A stretch of DNA of 64,000 nt, taken from assembly GCF_030582395.1 (NCBI RefSeq), contig NZ_CP104383.1, positions 248,001-312,000 of the forward strand. The letters run 5' to 3'. The position numbers and the translations under genes were made by a program. This DNA comes from Ralstonia pickettii. Lineage in GTDB: Bacteria > Pseudomonadota > Gammaproteobacteria > Burkholderiales > Burkholderiaceae. Numbering within the stretch: position 1 is the stretch's first letter; every line of letters starts with the position of its first letter. The notes under the pieces are model-generated. The model had not been told where the DNA came from. It saw only the letters and a program-made list of their open reading frames with translations, and searched no databases. Shown piece after piece: positions 1 to 10,435 of the stretch.

Positions 1-1293
1 AACGCCCACGACCGCCGGCACAAAATAGCCGGTCACCTGGTCGGCCAGCCGCTGAATCTGTGCCGAGCTTGCCTGCGCGTCTTCTACCATCTTGATGATC
101 TGCGCCAGCGCCGTATCCGCACCGATGCGGGTCGCCTGGAACGTAAAGGCGCCTGACCGGTTCAGCGTACCGCCGATCACCGTTGCCCCAGGCTTCTTGT
201 CAACTGGCATCGACTCCCCGGTCAGCATCGATTCGTCCACGCTGGTTTGCCCGTCCGTCACCTTGCCATCGGTTGGAATCTTCTCGCCGGGGCGGACCAC
301 TACCAGCTCCGAGACCATGATGCTTTCGGCGGGAATCTCGACTTCCTTGCCATCGCGAATCACGTGCGCCACAGCGGGCTTGAGGTCAAGCAGGCGACGG
401 ACTGCGGCGGAGGACTTCTTTTTGATGATCTCCTCCATGTACTTGCCCAGCAGCACAAAAGCGATGATGACCGCGGACACCTCGAAGTAGACATCGCGTT
501 CGGCCACCTTCACCGGCAACCAGGATGGGAAGAACAACACGACCACGCTGTAGAAGTACGCTACCGACGTACCCAGCGCGATCAGGAAATCCATGTTGAT
601 GTTGCGCGTGCGGACCGCGTTCCACGCGCCTTTGTAGAAGCTCCAACCTCCAATGAACTGTACGGGGGTCACCAGCAGGAACAGCCATATTCCCCATGTG
701 AACCAAGGCAGCGCCGGAATGGGCGCCCAAGTCAGCAGGGTCGCACCTGCAGCCAAGGCCAGAAACGCCCCGGCGCGTAACACCGCCAACGCCAGCACAC
801 CGGTCAAGGCAATGGTGACGCGCGTCTTCATCGCCTTCAGTTCGGACTCCGGCGACTCAAACGTGTGCAGACAGCTCTCGCTGCAGAAGTAGTACTTTCG
901 CCCTCCTCGCTCTGCGGACAAGGCAGTGGCCTTGTCAACCATCATTCCGCAGATGGGGTCCTTGGCCAGTTGCTTCGTGCTTGCGGACACCGCAGCAACT
1001 CCGGTTGGCGCGTGATCATGGGCCGCGCCGTCGTGGTCATGCGCGTCATGCGCGTCATGCGAGAGATATCGCGCCGGATCAGCGAGAAAAGTCTTCTCAC
1101 AGTGCCGAGAACAGAACCAATAGCGCTGATGCCCGACTTCCGTGCTGGCTGCTGCCTGCGCAGGGGAAATCTCCATACCGCAAACCGGATCGCGCACGCG
1201 ACCGGCATCGACGACCGGTTGAGCGATGCGCAGCGCGCTCTGCCGACCGACCACTTGATCGCCACGATGGTGTCCGATGGAATCGCTTGGCAT
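1..1293 (-). CDS. Copper-translocating P1B-type ATPase with two N-terminal YHS-like domains (C-terminal part cut by window edge)
   Basis: The 431 codons present encode the N-terminal half of a Cu(I)-exporting P-type ATPase of the inner membrane. The start ATG at 1293 has a GAGG motif just upstream. Two cysteine-rich YHS-type metal modules come first (DPVCGMEIS...WFCSRHC and DPICGMMVD...YFCSESC), separated by a His/Asp-rich linker. Transmembrane helices follow from about residue 150. The actuator domain shows the TGES motif ([13 protein letters not shown]). The CPx channel motif, the DKTG phosphorylation site and the ATP-binding domain lie beyond the window edge. A CopF-like role in copper export is inferred from the YHS modules and from the neighbouring cus genes. 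Confidence 0.9.
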   Translation of the reverse strand, partial: MPSDSIGHHRGDQVVGRQSALRIAQPVVDAGRVRDPVCGMEISPAQAAASTEVGHQRYWFCSRHCEKTFLADPARYLSHDAHDAHDHDGAAHDHAPTGVAAVSASTKQLAKDPICGMMVDKATALSAERGGRKYYFCSESCLHTFESPESELKAMKTRVTIALTGVLALAVLRAGAFLALAAGATLLTWAPIPALPWFTWGIWLFLLVTPVQFIGGWSFYKGAWNAVRTRNINMDFLIALGTSVAYFYSVVVLFFPSWLPVKVAERDVYFEVSAVIIAFVLLGKYMEEIIKKKSSAAVRRLLDLKPAVAHVIRDGKEVEIPAESIMVSELVVVRPGEKIPTDGKVTDGQTSVDESMLTGESMPVDKKPGATVIGGTLNRSGAFTFQATRIGADTALAQIIKMVEDAQASSAQIQRLADQVTGYFVPAVVGV

Positions 1294-1478
1294 GCCAACC
1301 TCGGATGTGCTGATTGTTTAACTTGATTAGGTCTGGGCACAACTACGATTGCAGTGTGTTCCACGCCCGGAACGGGAGGTTGATACGGGTCAAGCGAGAG
1401 CAATTCGTTGTGATACGTCAACTGGCGACCACCGATCGCATATCAAAATGAAATCCCATCATTTCAGGAGGCAGCACC

Positions 1479-1979
1479 ATGACGAACAACAAGCATGTTG
1501 GCTTTCTTGTAGCAGGCGCGCTGCTGATCGCCAGTGCATCGGTCTGGGCCGTTGACGAGCACCACCCCGCCGCAGCGAGCCAGCCTAGTGCGGCAACCCC
1601 AGCGAAGACTGCCCCTGCCACGGCAAACTCTGCGGATACGGAAAAGCGCTTCGAGCAAGCCCGTCAGCAGATGAAGAAGATGCAGGCCCAGATGGACAAG
1701 ATCCATCAGACCAAGGACCCGAAGGAACGGCAACGTCTGATGGCCGAGCACATGCAGGCCATGCAGGACACGATGCAGACAATGCACGGTATGGGCGGCC
1801 CGATGATGATGGACATGATGGGCGGTCAAGGGATGGGGGCCGGCGGTGCGGCGCCGATGATGGGCGGCTCGGGCATGCCCATGGAGCAGCGCATGAACAT
1901 GATGGAAAACCGCATGGACATGATGCAGATGATGATGGACCAGATGCTCAAACAGCAGGAACCATCAAAGAAACCTTGA
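1479..1979 (+). CDS. Methionine-rich periplasmic copper-associated protein
   Basis: A 166-aa protein with an AGGAGG ribosome site just before the ATG. An N-terminal signal peptide ends near VWA (about residue 24). A Gln/Lys-rich helical segment follows, then a C-terminal half full of Met and Gly (MMMDMMGGQ, MMQMMMDQM). Such Met clusters bind Cu(I) or Ag(I) in periplasmic copper-resistance proteins. It is transcribed divergently from the Cu ATPase and lies upstream of the cus genes, so a metal-buffering or chaperone role is likely. I cannot assign it to a named cop gene. Confidence 0.7.
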   Translation: MTNNKHVGFLVAGALLIASASVWAVDEHHPAAASQPSAATPAKTAPATANSADTEKRFEQARQQMKKMQAQMDKIHQTKDPKERQRLMAEHMQAMQDTMQTMHGMGGPMMMDMMGGQGMGAGGAAPMMGGSGMPMEQRMNMMENRMDMMQMMMDQMLKQQEPSKKP

Positions 1980-2094
1980 CGTTGCCATTGTGGGAAGGTG
2001 AATACTGCCCAGAATTGGTCAACAGGCGTGCGTGACGCATACCTGCTGACCGTTAGCTTGAACCTACGCAACATCTGACAAAAATCCGCGCGCG

Positions 2095-2466
2095 ATGAAT
2101 CCCCTTTGGCGCATGCTGATGATCGTGCTGCTTGCCGTGGCGTTGCCTGCGCGCGGGCTCCCCATGGCATCAATGCAGATGCACGGCGCTGTGGGTCTGC
2201 CAGGGCTGTCGACAGCGCATGATGTCGTACAAGCCGAGAAAGGACACCCCTGCCATATCACCGGTGACGGCCATGCCCAGAGTGGTTCCGACTGCACGGA
2301 CACCGCTCCTTGCGTGTCTTTCTGCGCTGTGATCGGGGCGCTTTCCAGCCCAGCGATGCCGCTCGGCGCCAAGGGGATGCACATCCTGGTTCCCGCCCAG
2401 GAGCCTGTCTATATTTCCGCAGTTCCTGTGCCGCTCGAACGGCCACCCCGAGCCCGCTCCATTTAG
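2095..2466 (+). CDS. Small secreted protein of the copper cluster
   Basis: A 123-aa protein with a hydrophobic N-terminal segment typical of a signal peptide (MLMIVLLAVALPARG). The mature part has several His, Met and Cys residues. No family was recognised. It lies between the Met-rich protein and the cus operon on the same strand, so a role in periplasmic metal handling is a guess from context. No strong ribosome site precedes the ATG, and the start is therefore uncertain. Confidence 0.5.
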   Translation: MNPLWRMLMIVLLAVALPARGLPMASMQMHGAVGLPGLSTAHDVVQAEKGHPCHITGDGHAQSGSDCTDTAPCVSFCAVIGALSSPAMPLGAKGMHILVPAQEPVYISAVPVPLERPPRARSI

Positions 2467-2585
2467 CTTTACGGATCGCGCCTTTTTGCAGTGCGGCATC
2501 CGTATAGCGGCGTAAGCGAATACGCCACGCAAATTGCTAAGCCGGCATTCATGCCGGCCCCGCGTGAAATCACTGGAGCATCACC

Positions 2586-2786
2586 ATGAAGAAGGTCATT
2601 CTTTCCGCTGTCGGCTTGGCGGCTGTTTTGACATCGTTGACGGCCATTGCCGGGCCAGACTGGCAGGTCATCGAGAAAGCTCGCAACGCGAAACTTGCGC
2701 AGATCCGCGCAGCGCAAGCGCAGAAAAGCGCTGGCATGCCTGCGATGCCGCAGCCCTGCCAAGACATGATTCAAGCGCCGAAATAA
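2586..2786 (+). CDS. Small secreted protein, copper cluster
   Basis: A 66-aa protein with a clear signal peptide (MKKVILSAVGLAAVL... ending near AIAG) and a short charged, Ala/Gln-rich mature part with one Cys. It could be a small periplasmic helper of copper resistance, judging only from its neighbours. No family was recognised. Confidence 0.55.
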   Translation: MKKVILSAVGLAAVLTSLTAIAGPDWQVIEKARNAKLAQIRAAQAQKSAGMPAMPQPCQDMIQAPK

Positions 2787-2879
2787 CACGGTGGGGCGTT
2801 CTGCATTATCGGCAGGACGCCCATCGCGCGATGGCACGTTTGCGGCAGATCAACCCGTTCGATCATAAGCCGCGTCCGC

Positions 2880-3356
2880 GTGCACATCGCGCGTAGCCGC
2901 TGTTACCATTCGATCCAATCACATCATCTGCAGAACGTGCGCGCATCGCTTCGCCGGCCGTGGTTCGCCGGATTCCTAGTCATCGCTTTCCTGACAGTTC
3001 AACTGGCAGCGGCAGCATACGCCTGTGCGGCAAGCCGCGGCTCAGCGGAGGTCATGCCCACCATGGCCGATGCGACCGACGCCGGTGCCATGGTGCAGTC
3101 GTGCCCCGAGATGGCCATGCAGGCGCAGCAGGATGTGCACCAGCATGACGGCCTCTGTCTTGAGCACTGCCAGAGCGGCACCAAGTCGGCCAATCACGTA
3201 TCGCCGCAGATTCCCATCTTCCTGCCCGTCCTGATCCGGATGATCACGGCCGAGCCAGTCATCATGGCGGACGGCCAATCGGTCTTGCTCGCCGATGTGG
3301 CGCCCCGTGCACCACCACCCCCGATTCCCATCCTGAACTGCTGTTTCCGCACGTAG
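2880..3356 (+). CDS. CusD-like membrane-anchored small protein preceding cusC
   Basis: An open frame of up to 158 aa. It has one hydrophobic N-terminal segment (FAGFLVIAFLTVQLAAAAYA), a His/Met/Cys-containing middle (HQHDGLCLEHCQ) and a second hydrophobic stretch. It sits directly before cusC, as the small cusD gene does in Cupriavidus cusDCBAF clusters, and I compare it with CusD on position and size only. The start may be the GTG at 2880 or the in-frame GTG at 2937; neither has a strong ribosome site. Confidence 0.5.
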   Translation: MHIARSRCYHSIQSHHLQNVRASLRRPWFAGFLVIAFLTVQLAAAAYACAASRGSAEVMPTMADATDAGAMVQSCPEMAMQAQQDVHQHDGLCLEHCQSGTKSANHVSPQIPIFLPVLIRMITAEPVIMADGQSVLLADVAPRAPPPPIPILNCCFRT

Positions 3357-3427
3357 CCTCCGAAGCGACGTATCTCTCACGCCTTGCCGCCTAACCGGCA
3401 AGGTGGTCGTTGCTTTCCGGAGGCTTT

Positions 3428-4732
3428 ATGCTTTTGCGTTTTCCCCCACGCGGTGGGCGCTTGCTCGCGCTCGCCGTCCTGCTGCTTTTAAGCAGTCATC
3501 TGGCGTATAGCCAGACCGATGCGCTCTCCTTGCAGGAAGCGATCGGCTTGGCATCGTCCCGCTCCGCCGACGCGGAAACCTCCCGCGCCGGTGTACAGTC
3601 GGCGCTCGACATGGCCGTGGCGGCAGCCCAACTGCCCGACCCTGTCCTCAAATTCGGCGTGAACAATGTTCCCGCCGATGGCAGCGACCGGTTCTCCATC
3701 GGCACCGATTTCATGACCATGCGCTCGGTCAGCGTGATGCAAGAGCTCACGCGGACCGAGAAGCGCCGTGCCCGTGCGGAACGTTTCAACGCCGAGGCCT
3801 CCGCGGCCGAAACACAGCGTGTCGCCGCGCTGGCAGCCGTCCAGCGCAGCACAGCGCAAGCCTGGCTTGACCGCTGGTATGCCGCACGTACCGTTCAACT
3901 GCTGGCGGAACAAACAGCCTCTGTCGCCTTGCAGGTCGAGGCAGCCGAGGCGGCCTATCGCGGCAATCGCGGCTCACGCGCCGACATCGTAGCTGCACGC
4001 CTTGAACGGCAGCAGTTGCAAGACCGGACCGACGAGGCCCGGGCGACGGAAGCGTCTGCCAAGGCCATGCTGCGGCGCTGGGTAGGCGACGCATCCAGCC
4101 GCCCGCCCGCCGCGCCCCCCAGGTTCGACGTCCCGCAGTGGCTCGACGCGCTGGACGACGCGGCCATCGATACCCTGCCCGATGTGGCCGCTGCCAGCGC
4201 GCAAGCCGCCATGGCGGACGCTGAAGGACGTGTCTCTCGTGCGGCCAAGACACCCGACGTGACGGTGGAGCTGATGTATAGCCAGCGCGGACCGGCTTAC
4301 GCCAACATGGTGTCGTTGAACGTCTCCCTGCCGATTCCCTGGGATCAGAAGAACCGCCAGGACCGCGAGGTCTCGGCCAAGCTGGCGCAAGCCAATGCCG
4401 CGCGCGCTCAAGCAGAAGTCTTGCGGCGCAACATGGTGGGCCAGATTCTGGGCAAGCGCGAGACGTTGCGACTGAACCAACGCCGCCTGGATCGCTATCA
4501 AACCACGACCGTCCCGCTAGCGCGCGCGCAAACCGAGGCAGCGCTAACGTCCTACCGGACTGGAAGCGGTTCGCTCGCCGCGGTCGCCGAGGCAAGCCGC
4601 AAGGCACTCGACCTTGCGCTGGAACGTCTCAAGCTCGAAGCGTCGACGGCCCAACTCTGGGCCGAGCTCGCCTTCCTCAAACCGCTCCCCACGGCAAACC
4701 AGCCGACCTCCAACGTTGGAGTTCAACCATGA
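3428..4732 (+). CDS. cusC: CusC/CzcC-type outer-membrane channel (TolC family)
   Basis: The 434-aa outer-membrane factor of a tripartite RND exporter. The start at 3428 has GGAGG four bases upstream; an upstream in-frame start at 3410 lacks one. A signal peptide (LLALAVLLLLSSHLAYS) is followed by the duplicated helical repeats of the TolC family (SLQEAIGLA...; long Ala/Gln/Arg-rich coiled coils). The stop overlaps the next ATG (ATGA), showing translational coupling with cusB. The channel carries Cu(I) or Ag(I) from the CusBA complex across the outer membrane. Confidence 0.9.
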   Translation: MLLRFPPRGGRLLALAVLLLLSSHLAYSQTDALSLQEAIGLASSRSADAETSRAGVQSALDMAVAAAQLPDPVLKFGVNNVPADGSDRFSIGTDFMTMRSVSVMQELTRTEKRRARAERFNAEASAAETQRVAALAAVQRSTAQAWLDRWYAARTVQLLAEQTASVALQVEAAEAAYRGNRGSRADIVAARLERQQLQDRTDEARATEASAKAMLRRWVGDASSRPPAAPPRFDVPQWLDALDDAAIDTLPDVAAASAQAAMADAEGRVSRAAKTPDVTVELMYSQRGPAYANMVSLNVSLPIPWDQKNRQDREVSAKLAQANAARAQAEVLRRNMVGQILGKRETLRLNQRRLDRYQTTTVPLARAQTEAALTSYRTGSGSLAAVAEASRKALDLALERLKLEASTAQLWAELAFLKPLPTANQPTSNVGVQP

Positions 4733-6279
4733 ACCGAACCATCTTTGCGCGCATTGCAGCCAGTCTGGTGTTGGCGAGCCTTGGCATGGGCGCCACCTAC
4801 TACCTTGGCGTGAGGCAGGGACAGCGGAGCGCGCCCACGCAGGCGGCAGCATCTGCCCAAGCCGCCGATGCCCCGCTCAAAGCGGGCGACATCGATCCCA
4901 AGACGGGCAAGCGGATTCTCTATTGGCAAGACCCCATGGCACCTGGCCAGCGTTTCGACAAACCAGGCAAATCACCTTTCATGGACATGCCGCTTGCCCC
5001 CGTCTACGAGAATGGCGCCGGCGGGAGCGCCGCCGTCACGGTTGATGGCCGTGTGGCACAGAATCTTGCTGTGCGCACGGCTGAGGTCAAGACCGGCCGG
5101 CTGGACGCCATGCTGGAAGTGCCCGGCAATATCGCCATCAACGAGCGCGGCATCGAGATCATTCAAGCGCGCGCCGCCGGCTTTGTCGAACGGGCGTACG
5201 CGAAAACCACGTTAGACCCGGTCAAGCGCGGGCAACCGCTGATCGTCGTCTACGCGCCGGAATGGGTCGCCGCACAAGAGGAGTACCTGGCCGTTTCGCG
5301 TACGGCCAACGCCCTGCAGGGGGACCTGCGCAGCGCAGCGTTGCTGCGCATGCGCCAGGCCGGCATGACGGAGGCGCAGATCCGGCTGGTCGAATCCACC
5401 GGCAAGCCACAGCCACGGCTGGCGATTTCCAGCGACATCGATGGCGTCATCACCGAGGTCGGGGTCCGGGACGGCATGGCTGTCGCACCCGGCATGACGC
5501 TCTTCAAGATTGCCGACTTGTCCACCGTGTGGGTCTTGGCGGAGATTCCCGAGAGCCAAGCATCGGCCATCCGCCCGGGCCAGGCGGTGACGGCCACGGC
5601 GACGGCAATCGCTGGACACGCGCTGACCGGCAAGGTGGATGCCATCCTGCCCGACGTCAATGCCAATACGCGAACCGTCAAGGTGCGCGTCGAACTCCAG
5701 AACCGGGACCGCCGCCTCTTGCCCGGCATGTTCGCCAACGTGCGGTTTGGCGCGCAAGCCGGCCCGGACAAGCTGCTGGTCCCCACGGAGGCGTTGATTC
5801 GCACCGGTACGCGCACGATCGTCATGGTGGACGCCGGCAATGGCGGCTTCAACCCCATCGAAGTCAAGACCGGAGCCGAAGCCAATGGGCAGACCGAAGT
5901 GACCGACGGTTTGAGCGCGGGACAGAAGGTGGTGGTTTCCGGGCAGTTCCTGATTGATTCGGAAGCTAGCCTGCGCGGCACCGCCCAACGCATGGCATCG
6001 CCACCTGCGGCCTCCGCGCCCGCAGCGGCCGCCATCGAGCATGAAGGCGTCGGCCGCATTGAGGCTGTCACCAGCGAAGGCCTGACGATCTCACATGGCG
6101 CGATTCCGTCCGCGCACTGGAGCGCGATGACAATGGATTTTGCCGCACCGCCCTCCGGCCTGCCAAAGCGCTTCAAGCCTGGGGACCGTGTGCGCTTCCG
6201 GTTCCAACTGCATGACGATGGCATGGCAGTCCTGTCCTCGGTCGAGCCGGCCGGCGCGGATCAGGGGGGCAAGCCATGA
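4729..6279 (+). CDS. cusB: CusB-type periplasmic adaptor with N-terminal metal-binding and C-terminal CusF-like domains
   Basis: A 516-aa membrane-fusion protein linking the RND pump to the outer-membrane channel. After a signal anchor there is a heavy-metal-binding module ([11 protein letters not shown]...MDMPLAPVY, about residues 62-90). The alpha-hairpin, lipoyl and beta-barrel adaptor core follows. The last 80 residues or so (from [12 protein letters not shown], with the WSAMTMDF motif) look like a fused CusF domain that binds Cu(I) through Met and Trp. It overlaps cusC and cusA by 4 nt on each side. Confidence 0.92.
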   Translation: MNRTIFARIAASLVLASLGMGATYYLGVRQGQRSAPTQAAASAQAADAPLKAGDIDPKTGKRILYWQDPMAPGQRFDKPGKSPFMDMPLAPVYENGAGGSAAVTVDGRVAQNLAVRTAEVKTGRLDAMLEVPGNIAINERGIEIIQARAAGFVERAYAKTTLDPVKRGQPLIVVYAPEWVAAQEEYLAVSRTANALQGDLRSAALLRMRQAGMTEAQIRLVESTGKPQPRLAISSDIDGVITEVGVRDGMAVAPGMTLFKIADLSTVWVLAEIPESQASAIRPGQAVTATATAIAGHALTGKVDAILPDVNANTRTVKVRVELQNRDRRLLPGMFANVRFGAQAGPDKLLVPTEALIRTGTRTIVMVDAGNGGFNPIEVKTGAEANGQTEVTDGLSAGQKVVVSGQFLIDSEASLRGTAQRMASPPAASAPAAAAIEHEGVGRIEAVTSEGLTISHGAIPSAHWSAMTMDFAAPPSGLPKRFKPGDRVRFRFQLHDDGMAVLSSVEPAGADQGGKP

Positions 6280-9200
6280 TCGCACGGCTGATTCTCGCGT
6301 CCATCCGCAACCGCTTCCTGGTGCTGCTAGCGACCGTCATGCTGACGGCCTGGGGTCTGTGGGCCGCGCGCAGCACGCCGCTCGATGCGCTGCCCGACCT
6401 GTCGGACGTACAGGTCATCATCCGCACGCCGTTCCCTGGCCAAGCGCCGCAGATCGTGGAAAACCAGGTCACGTATCCGCTGACCACCACCATGCTGTCG
6501 GTGCCGGGCGCCAAGACGGTGCGCGGCTACTCGTTCTTCGGCGATTCGTTCGTCTATGTGCTGTTCGAGGACGGGACTGACCTGTATTGGGCACGCTCGC
6601 GCGTGCTGGAGTACTTGAACCAGGTGCAGTCCCGCCTGCCTGCGGCGGCCAAACCGGCGCTGGGCCCGGATGCCACCGGCGTGGGCTGGATCTACGAATA
6701 CGCGCTGGTCGATAAGACCGGCCGGCACGACTTGGCCCAACTGCGGGCGTTGCAGGACTGGTTCCTGCGCTTCGAGTTGAAGGCCCTGCCGAACGTCGCG
6801 GAGGTCGCTTCCGTCGGCGGCATGGTCAAGCAGTTCCAGGTGGTGTTGCAGCCGGACCGGCTGCGTGCGTTCAACCTGACACAGGCCAAGGTGCTGGCAG
6901 CGCTCAAGGGTGCCAACCAGGAGACCGGTGGCTCCGTGCTGGAACTGGGCGAAGCCGAGTACATGGTCCGCGCCAGCGGCTACCTGAAGACGCTCGACGA
7001 CTTCCGGCAGATTCCCCTGATGACGAACGATGCGGGCATCGCCGTGCATTTGGGCGATGTCGCCACCGTCCAACTCGGGCCCGAGATGCGCCGTGGCATC
7101 GCGGAACTGAACGGTCAGGGCGAGGTGGCAGGTGGCGTCGTCATCCTGCGTTCAGGCAAGAATGCCCTGGAGACGATCGAAGCCGTCAAGGCCAAGCTCG
7201 CCACGCTGCGCACCAGTCTGCCCGAAGGCGTGGAGATCGTTCCTGTCTACGACCGGTCCGGTTTGATCAAGCGCGCGGTGGACAACCTGACGCACAAGCT
7301 GATCGAGGAATTCATCGTCGTCGCTGTCGTGTGCCTGGTGTTCCTGTTCCATCTGCGCTCGGCACTGGTGGCAATCGTCTCGCTGCCGCTGGGCGTCCTG
7401 GCGGCCTTCCTGGTGATGCGATACCAGGGCGTCAACGCCAACATCATGTCGCTGGGTGGCATCGCCATCGCCGTCGGCGCCATGGTCGACGCGGCCGTGG
7501 TGATGATCGAGAACGCGCACAAACATCTGGAGCATTGGCTCGAGGACAACCCCGGCCGCGAACTCACAGGCCACGAGCGCTGGAACGTGATCGGGGAATC
7601 GGCGGCAGAAGTGGGGCCGGCGCTGTTCTTCTCGCTGCTGATCATCACGCTGTCGTTCATCCCCGTGTTCACGCTGGAGGCGCAGGAGGGCCGCCTGTTC
7701 TCGCCGCTGGCGTTCACCAAGACGTATTCGATGGCGGCAGCGGCTGGGTTGTCGGTCACGCTGGTGCCTGTGCTGATGGGCTACCTGATCCGCGGGCGTA
7801 TCCCGAGCGAGCAATCGAACCCGCTCAGCCGCTGGCTGATCCGCCTCTACCAGCCAATGCTGTCCAAGGTGCTGGCGTATCCCAAGGCGACGGTCGCTAT
7901 CGCCATTGTGCTGCTGGGGGCAACGGCCTGGCCGATCCTGCGCACAGGCGGCGAATTCATGCCGCCGCTGGATGAGGGCGATCTGCTGTATATGCCGTCA
8001 GCATTGCCTGGGTTGTCGGCCGGCAAGGCGGCTCAGCTCCTGCAGCAGACCGACCGCCTCATCAAGACGGTTCCCGAAGTGGCCAGCGTGTACGGCAAGG
8101 CTGGGCGCGCGGACAGCGCAACGGACCCGGCGCCGATCGAGATGTTCGAGACCACCATCCAGTTCAAGCCGCACGACCAGTGGCGCCCCGGTATGACGAC
8201 CGACAAACTGGTGGAAGAACTCGACCGCGTGGTCAAGGTGCCGGGGCTGTCCAACATCTGGGTGCCACCGATCCGCAACCGCATCGACATGCTCGCCACC
8301 GGCATCAAGAGCCCGGTCGGCATCAAGGTGGCGGGCACGGACTTGAAGGAGATCGATCGACTGACCACTCGGATCGAGGAGACCGTCAAAACCGTGCCGG
8401 GTGTCACCTCTGCGCTAGCGGAGCGGTTGTCCGGCGGACGATACATCGACGTGGACATCAACCGACAGGCCGCCGGCCGATACGGCCTGAACATCGACGA
8501 CGTGCAAAGCATCGTGTCATCCGCCATCGGTGGCGATAATGTCGGTGAGGTGGTTGACGGCCTGGCCCGCTTCCCGATCAACCTCCGCTATCCGCGCGAT
8601 TATCGGGATTCCGTGGAGCAGTTGCGGCGTTTGCCGATTGTCACTGACCGGGGCCAGCAGATTGTGTTGTCCGACGTCGCGGACATCCGCGTCGTGCAGG
8701 GCCCGCCGATGCTGCGCAGCGAGAATGCCCGGCTCTCGGGTTGGATCTATGTCGATATCCGGGGGCGCGACCTGCGCTCGGCGGTGAAGGACATGCAGGC
8801 AGCAGTGACCAAGGCGGTGCCGATGCCGGCGGGCTACGCGCTGAGCTGGTCAGGGCAGTTCGAGTACCTGGAGCGTGCGAGTGCCAAGCTGCAGGTGGTC
8901 GTACCATTCACCTTGCTGATCATCTTCGTGCTGCTGTACCTCGTGTTCGGCCGTATCGACGAGGCGCTGCTCATCATGGGCACGCTGCCGCTCGCACTGA
9001 TCGGCGGGTTCTGGCTGCTGTATCTGCTCGGCTATAACCTGTCGGTGGCCGGAGTCGTCGGCTTCATTGCGCTCGCCGGGGTGGCGGCCGAATTCGGCGT
9101 GATCATGCTGCTCTATCTCAAACACGCTTGGACCGAGCGGCAGGAAAACGGTCAAACTTCTACCCAAGCGCTACTGGAAGCGATTCAGGAAGGCGCCGTG

Positions 9201-9443
9201 CTGCGTGTACGCCCCAAGGCCATGACGGTGGCCGTCATCCTGGCTGGCCTGCTCCCGATCATGTGGTCGGACGGCACAGGCTCCGAAGTCATGCAGCGCA
9301 TTGCCGCGCCGATGGTCGGCGGCATGATCACCGCGCCGTTGCTGTCCCTGTTTGTCGTTCCTGCTGTCTACCTGCTGCTGCGCAGGCGTGGCAGCGGGCA
9401 ATCCATTCCCCAACCACCCTCTCATGACAAGGTCTCACGATGA
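6276..9443 (+). CDS. cusA: CusA-type heavy-metal efflux RND pump
   Basis: A 1055-aa inner-membrane proton-driven pump of the HME-RND family, full length for the family. Recognisable parts are the N-terminal helix, the central membrane motif [16 protein letters not shown] with its proton-relay Asp, the periplasmic segments with Met in APIEMFETT and RIDMLATG, and the C-terminal membrane block ([13 protein letters not shown]). These segments match Cu(I)/Ag(I)-type pumps, so monovalent copper or silver is the probable substrate. It is translationally coupled to cusB and cusF by ATGA overlaps. Confidence 0.95.
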   Translation: MIARLILASIRNRFLVLLATVMLTAWGLWAARSTPLDALPDLSDVQVIIRTPFPGQAPQIVENQVTYPLTTTMLSVPGAKTVRGYSFFGDSFVYVLFEDGTDLYWARSRVLEYLNQVQSRLPAAAKPALGPDATGVGWIYEYALVDKTGRHDLAQLRALQDWFLRFELKALPNVAEVASVGGMVKQFQVVLQPDRLRAFNLTQAKVLAALKGANQETGGSVLELGEAEYMVRASGYLKTLDDFRQIPLMTNDAGIAVHLGDVATVQLGPEMRRGIAELNGQGEVAGGVVILRSGKNALETIEAVKAKLATLRTSLPEGVEIVPVYDRSGLIKRAVDNLTHKLIEEFIVVAVVCLVFLFHLRSALVAIVSLPLGVLAAFLVMRYQGVNANIMSLGGIAIAVGAMVDAAVVMIENAHKHLEHWLEDNPGRELTGHERWNVIGESAAEVGPALFFSLLIITLSFIPVFTLEAQEGRLFSPLAFTKTYSMAAAAGLSVTLVPVLMGYLIRGRIPSEQSNPLSRWLIRLYQPMLSKVLAYPKATVAIAIVLLGATAWPILRTGGEFMPPLDEGDLLYMPSALPGLSAGKAAQLLQQTDRLIKTVPEVASVYGKAGRADSATDPAPIEMFETTIQFKPHDQWRPGMTTDKLVEELDRVVKVPGLSNIWVPPIRNRIDMLATGIKSPVGIKVAGTDLKEIDRLTTRIEETVKTVPGVTSALAERLSGGRYIDVDINRQAAGRYGLNIDDVQSIVSSAIGGDNVGEVVDGLARFPINLRYPRDYRDSVEQLRRLPIVTDRGQQIVLSDVADIRVVQGPPMLRSENARLSGWIYVDIRGRDLRSAVKDMQAAVTKAVPMPAGYALSWSGQFEYLERASAKLQVVVPFTLLIIFVLLYLVFGRIDEALLIMGTLPLALIGGFWLLYLLGYNLSVAGVVGFIALAGVAAEFGVIMLLYLKHAWTERQENGQTSTQALLEAIQEGAVLRVRPKAMTVAVILAGLLPIMWSDGTGSEVMQRIAAPMVGGMITAPLLSLFVVPAVYLLLRRRGSGQSIPQPPSHDKVSR

Positions 9444-9778
9444 ACTACGTTTCCGCTGTTGTATTCGCCCTGACGCTGGCGTCGACTCCAGCCGCCTTTG
9501 CGGCCACGCCGATGGAAGGTATGGACATGAAGCCTGCTGGTCAAACCAAGCAGGCGCCCAAGCCCGTGGCAGCAGAGGTCCGCAAGATCTACCTCGACAC
9601 CGGCAAGGTCACGCTTAAGCACGGCGCCATCGACAATCTCGGCATGGGCGCCATGACGATGACGTTTGCCGTCAAGGACAAGGCATCACTGCAGCACTTC
9701 AAGGAGGGCCAAGCGGTGTGGGCCGTCTTTGATATGGTCGACGGTCAGCCGACCGTCGTCGATTTGCGGAGCAAGTAA
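9440..9778 (+). CDS. cusF: CusF-type periplasmic Cu(I)/Ag(I) chaperone
   Basis: A 112-aa secreted protein with a signal peptide ending near AFAA. The OB-fold CusF domain is marked by [21 protein letters not shown], in which the His, Met and Met ligands are visible; the usual Trp of W-x-x-M is replaced here by a Gly-Met context. It overlaps the end of cusA and closes the operon. It should hand Cu(I) or Ag(I) to CusB, duplicating the CusF-like domain already fused to that protein. Confidence 0.88.
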   Translation: MNYVSAVVFALTLASTPAAFAATPMEGMDMKPAGQTKQAPKPVAAEVRKIYLDTGKVTLKHGAIDNLGMGAMTMTFAVKDKASLQHFKEGQAVWAVFDMVDGQPTVVDLRSK

Positions 9779-9829
9779 ACCCTCGGCGGCGCACGGCCCA
9801 TCGGTCGTGCGCCGCTGCATGCTGCGGAA

Positions 9830-10435
9830 TCAGCCAGAAAGTCCCTTCACGAGGGCGCCTTGTCGTGACATCAATGCTGAGCGCAACAACCCTGCTATAG
9901 CGACGCTGCTAGCCCCGAGCATCCAGCCGGCGACCACATCCGCCGGGAAATGCATCCCGGCGGCAACACGCGACCACCCGACCAACGCGGCGTAGAACAC
10001 CAACGCGAGACGCCCCCGAAAACCCACCAAGGGCCAGAGTGCCCCGACCACAAGCGCTGCGAACGTCGAGTGCCCGCTCGGCAGGCTGTAGTGCAGTTCC
10101 GGCTCACCAATGACGTGCACGAGGTGGCCGAGTACCGCCGGTGGCCGTGGGAAATCCAGCCACCACTTCAAGGCGGAAGCGGCCAGCAGGGCAAGCGCGA
10201 AGGCCAACCCAAACGTGACGAGGCGTTGCCTGACAGCGCACGCGCGCGCTGGATTCGACGCTGATATCGACCACCGCCAGAGCCCCAGCAGCAAGAGCGG
10301 CGCAGTCCAGTAGTTGCCAATCAGGCTAAAGCACCACGCCACCGGGTCCAGGGCGCTTGGCATCCCCGAGTTGATGGCGTGGAATAGCGCGACGTTCCAG
10401 CCGCCCCAGTCGTACACGAGGAACTTCCAATTCAT
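9830..10435 (-). CDS. pbrB: PAP2-family phosphatase of the lead-resistance operon (PbrB-like)
   Basis: A 201-aa membrane phosphatase with all three motifs of the PAP2 superfamily: KWWLDFPRP (K-x6-RP), PSGH, and SRVAAGMHFPAD (SR-x5-H-x3-D). In Cupriavidus PbrB is an undecaprenyl-pyrophosphate phosphatase that releases phosphate so that exported Pb(II) precipitates outside the cytoplasm. The start ATG at 10435 overlaps the stop of pbrA (ATGA), so the two proteins are coupled. A longer frame reaching back to 10507 was rejected because it lies inside pbrA. Confidence 0.88.
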   Translation of the reverse strand: MNWKFLVYDWGGWNVALFHAINSGMPSALDPVAWCFSLIGNYWTAPLLLLGLWRWSISASNPARACAVRQRLVTFGLAFALALLAASALKWWLDFPRPPAVLGHLVHVIGEPELHYSLPSGHSTFAALVVGALWPLVGFRGRLALVFYAALVGWSRVAAGMHFPADVVAGWMLGASSVAIAGLLRSALMSRQGALVKGLSG

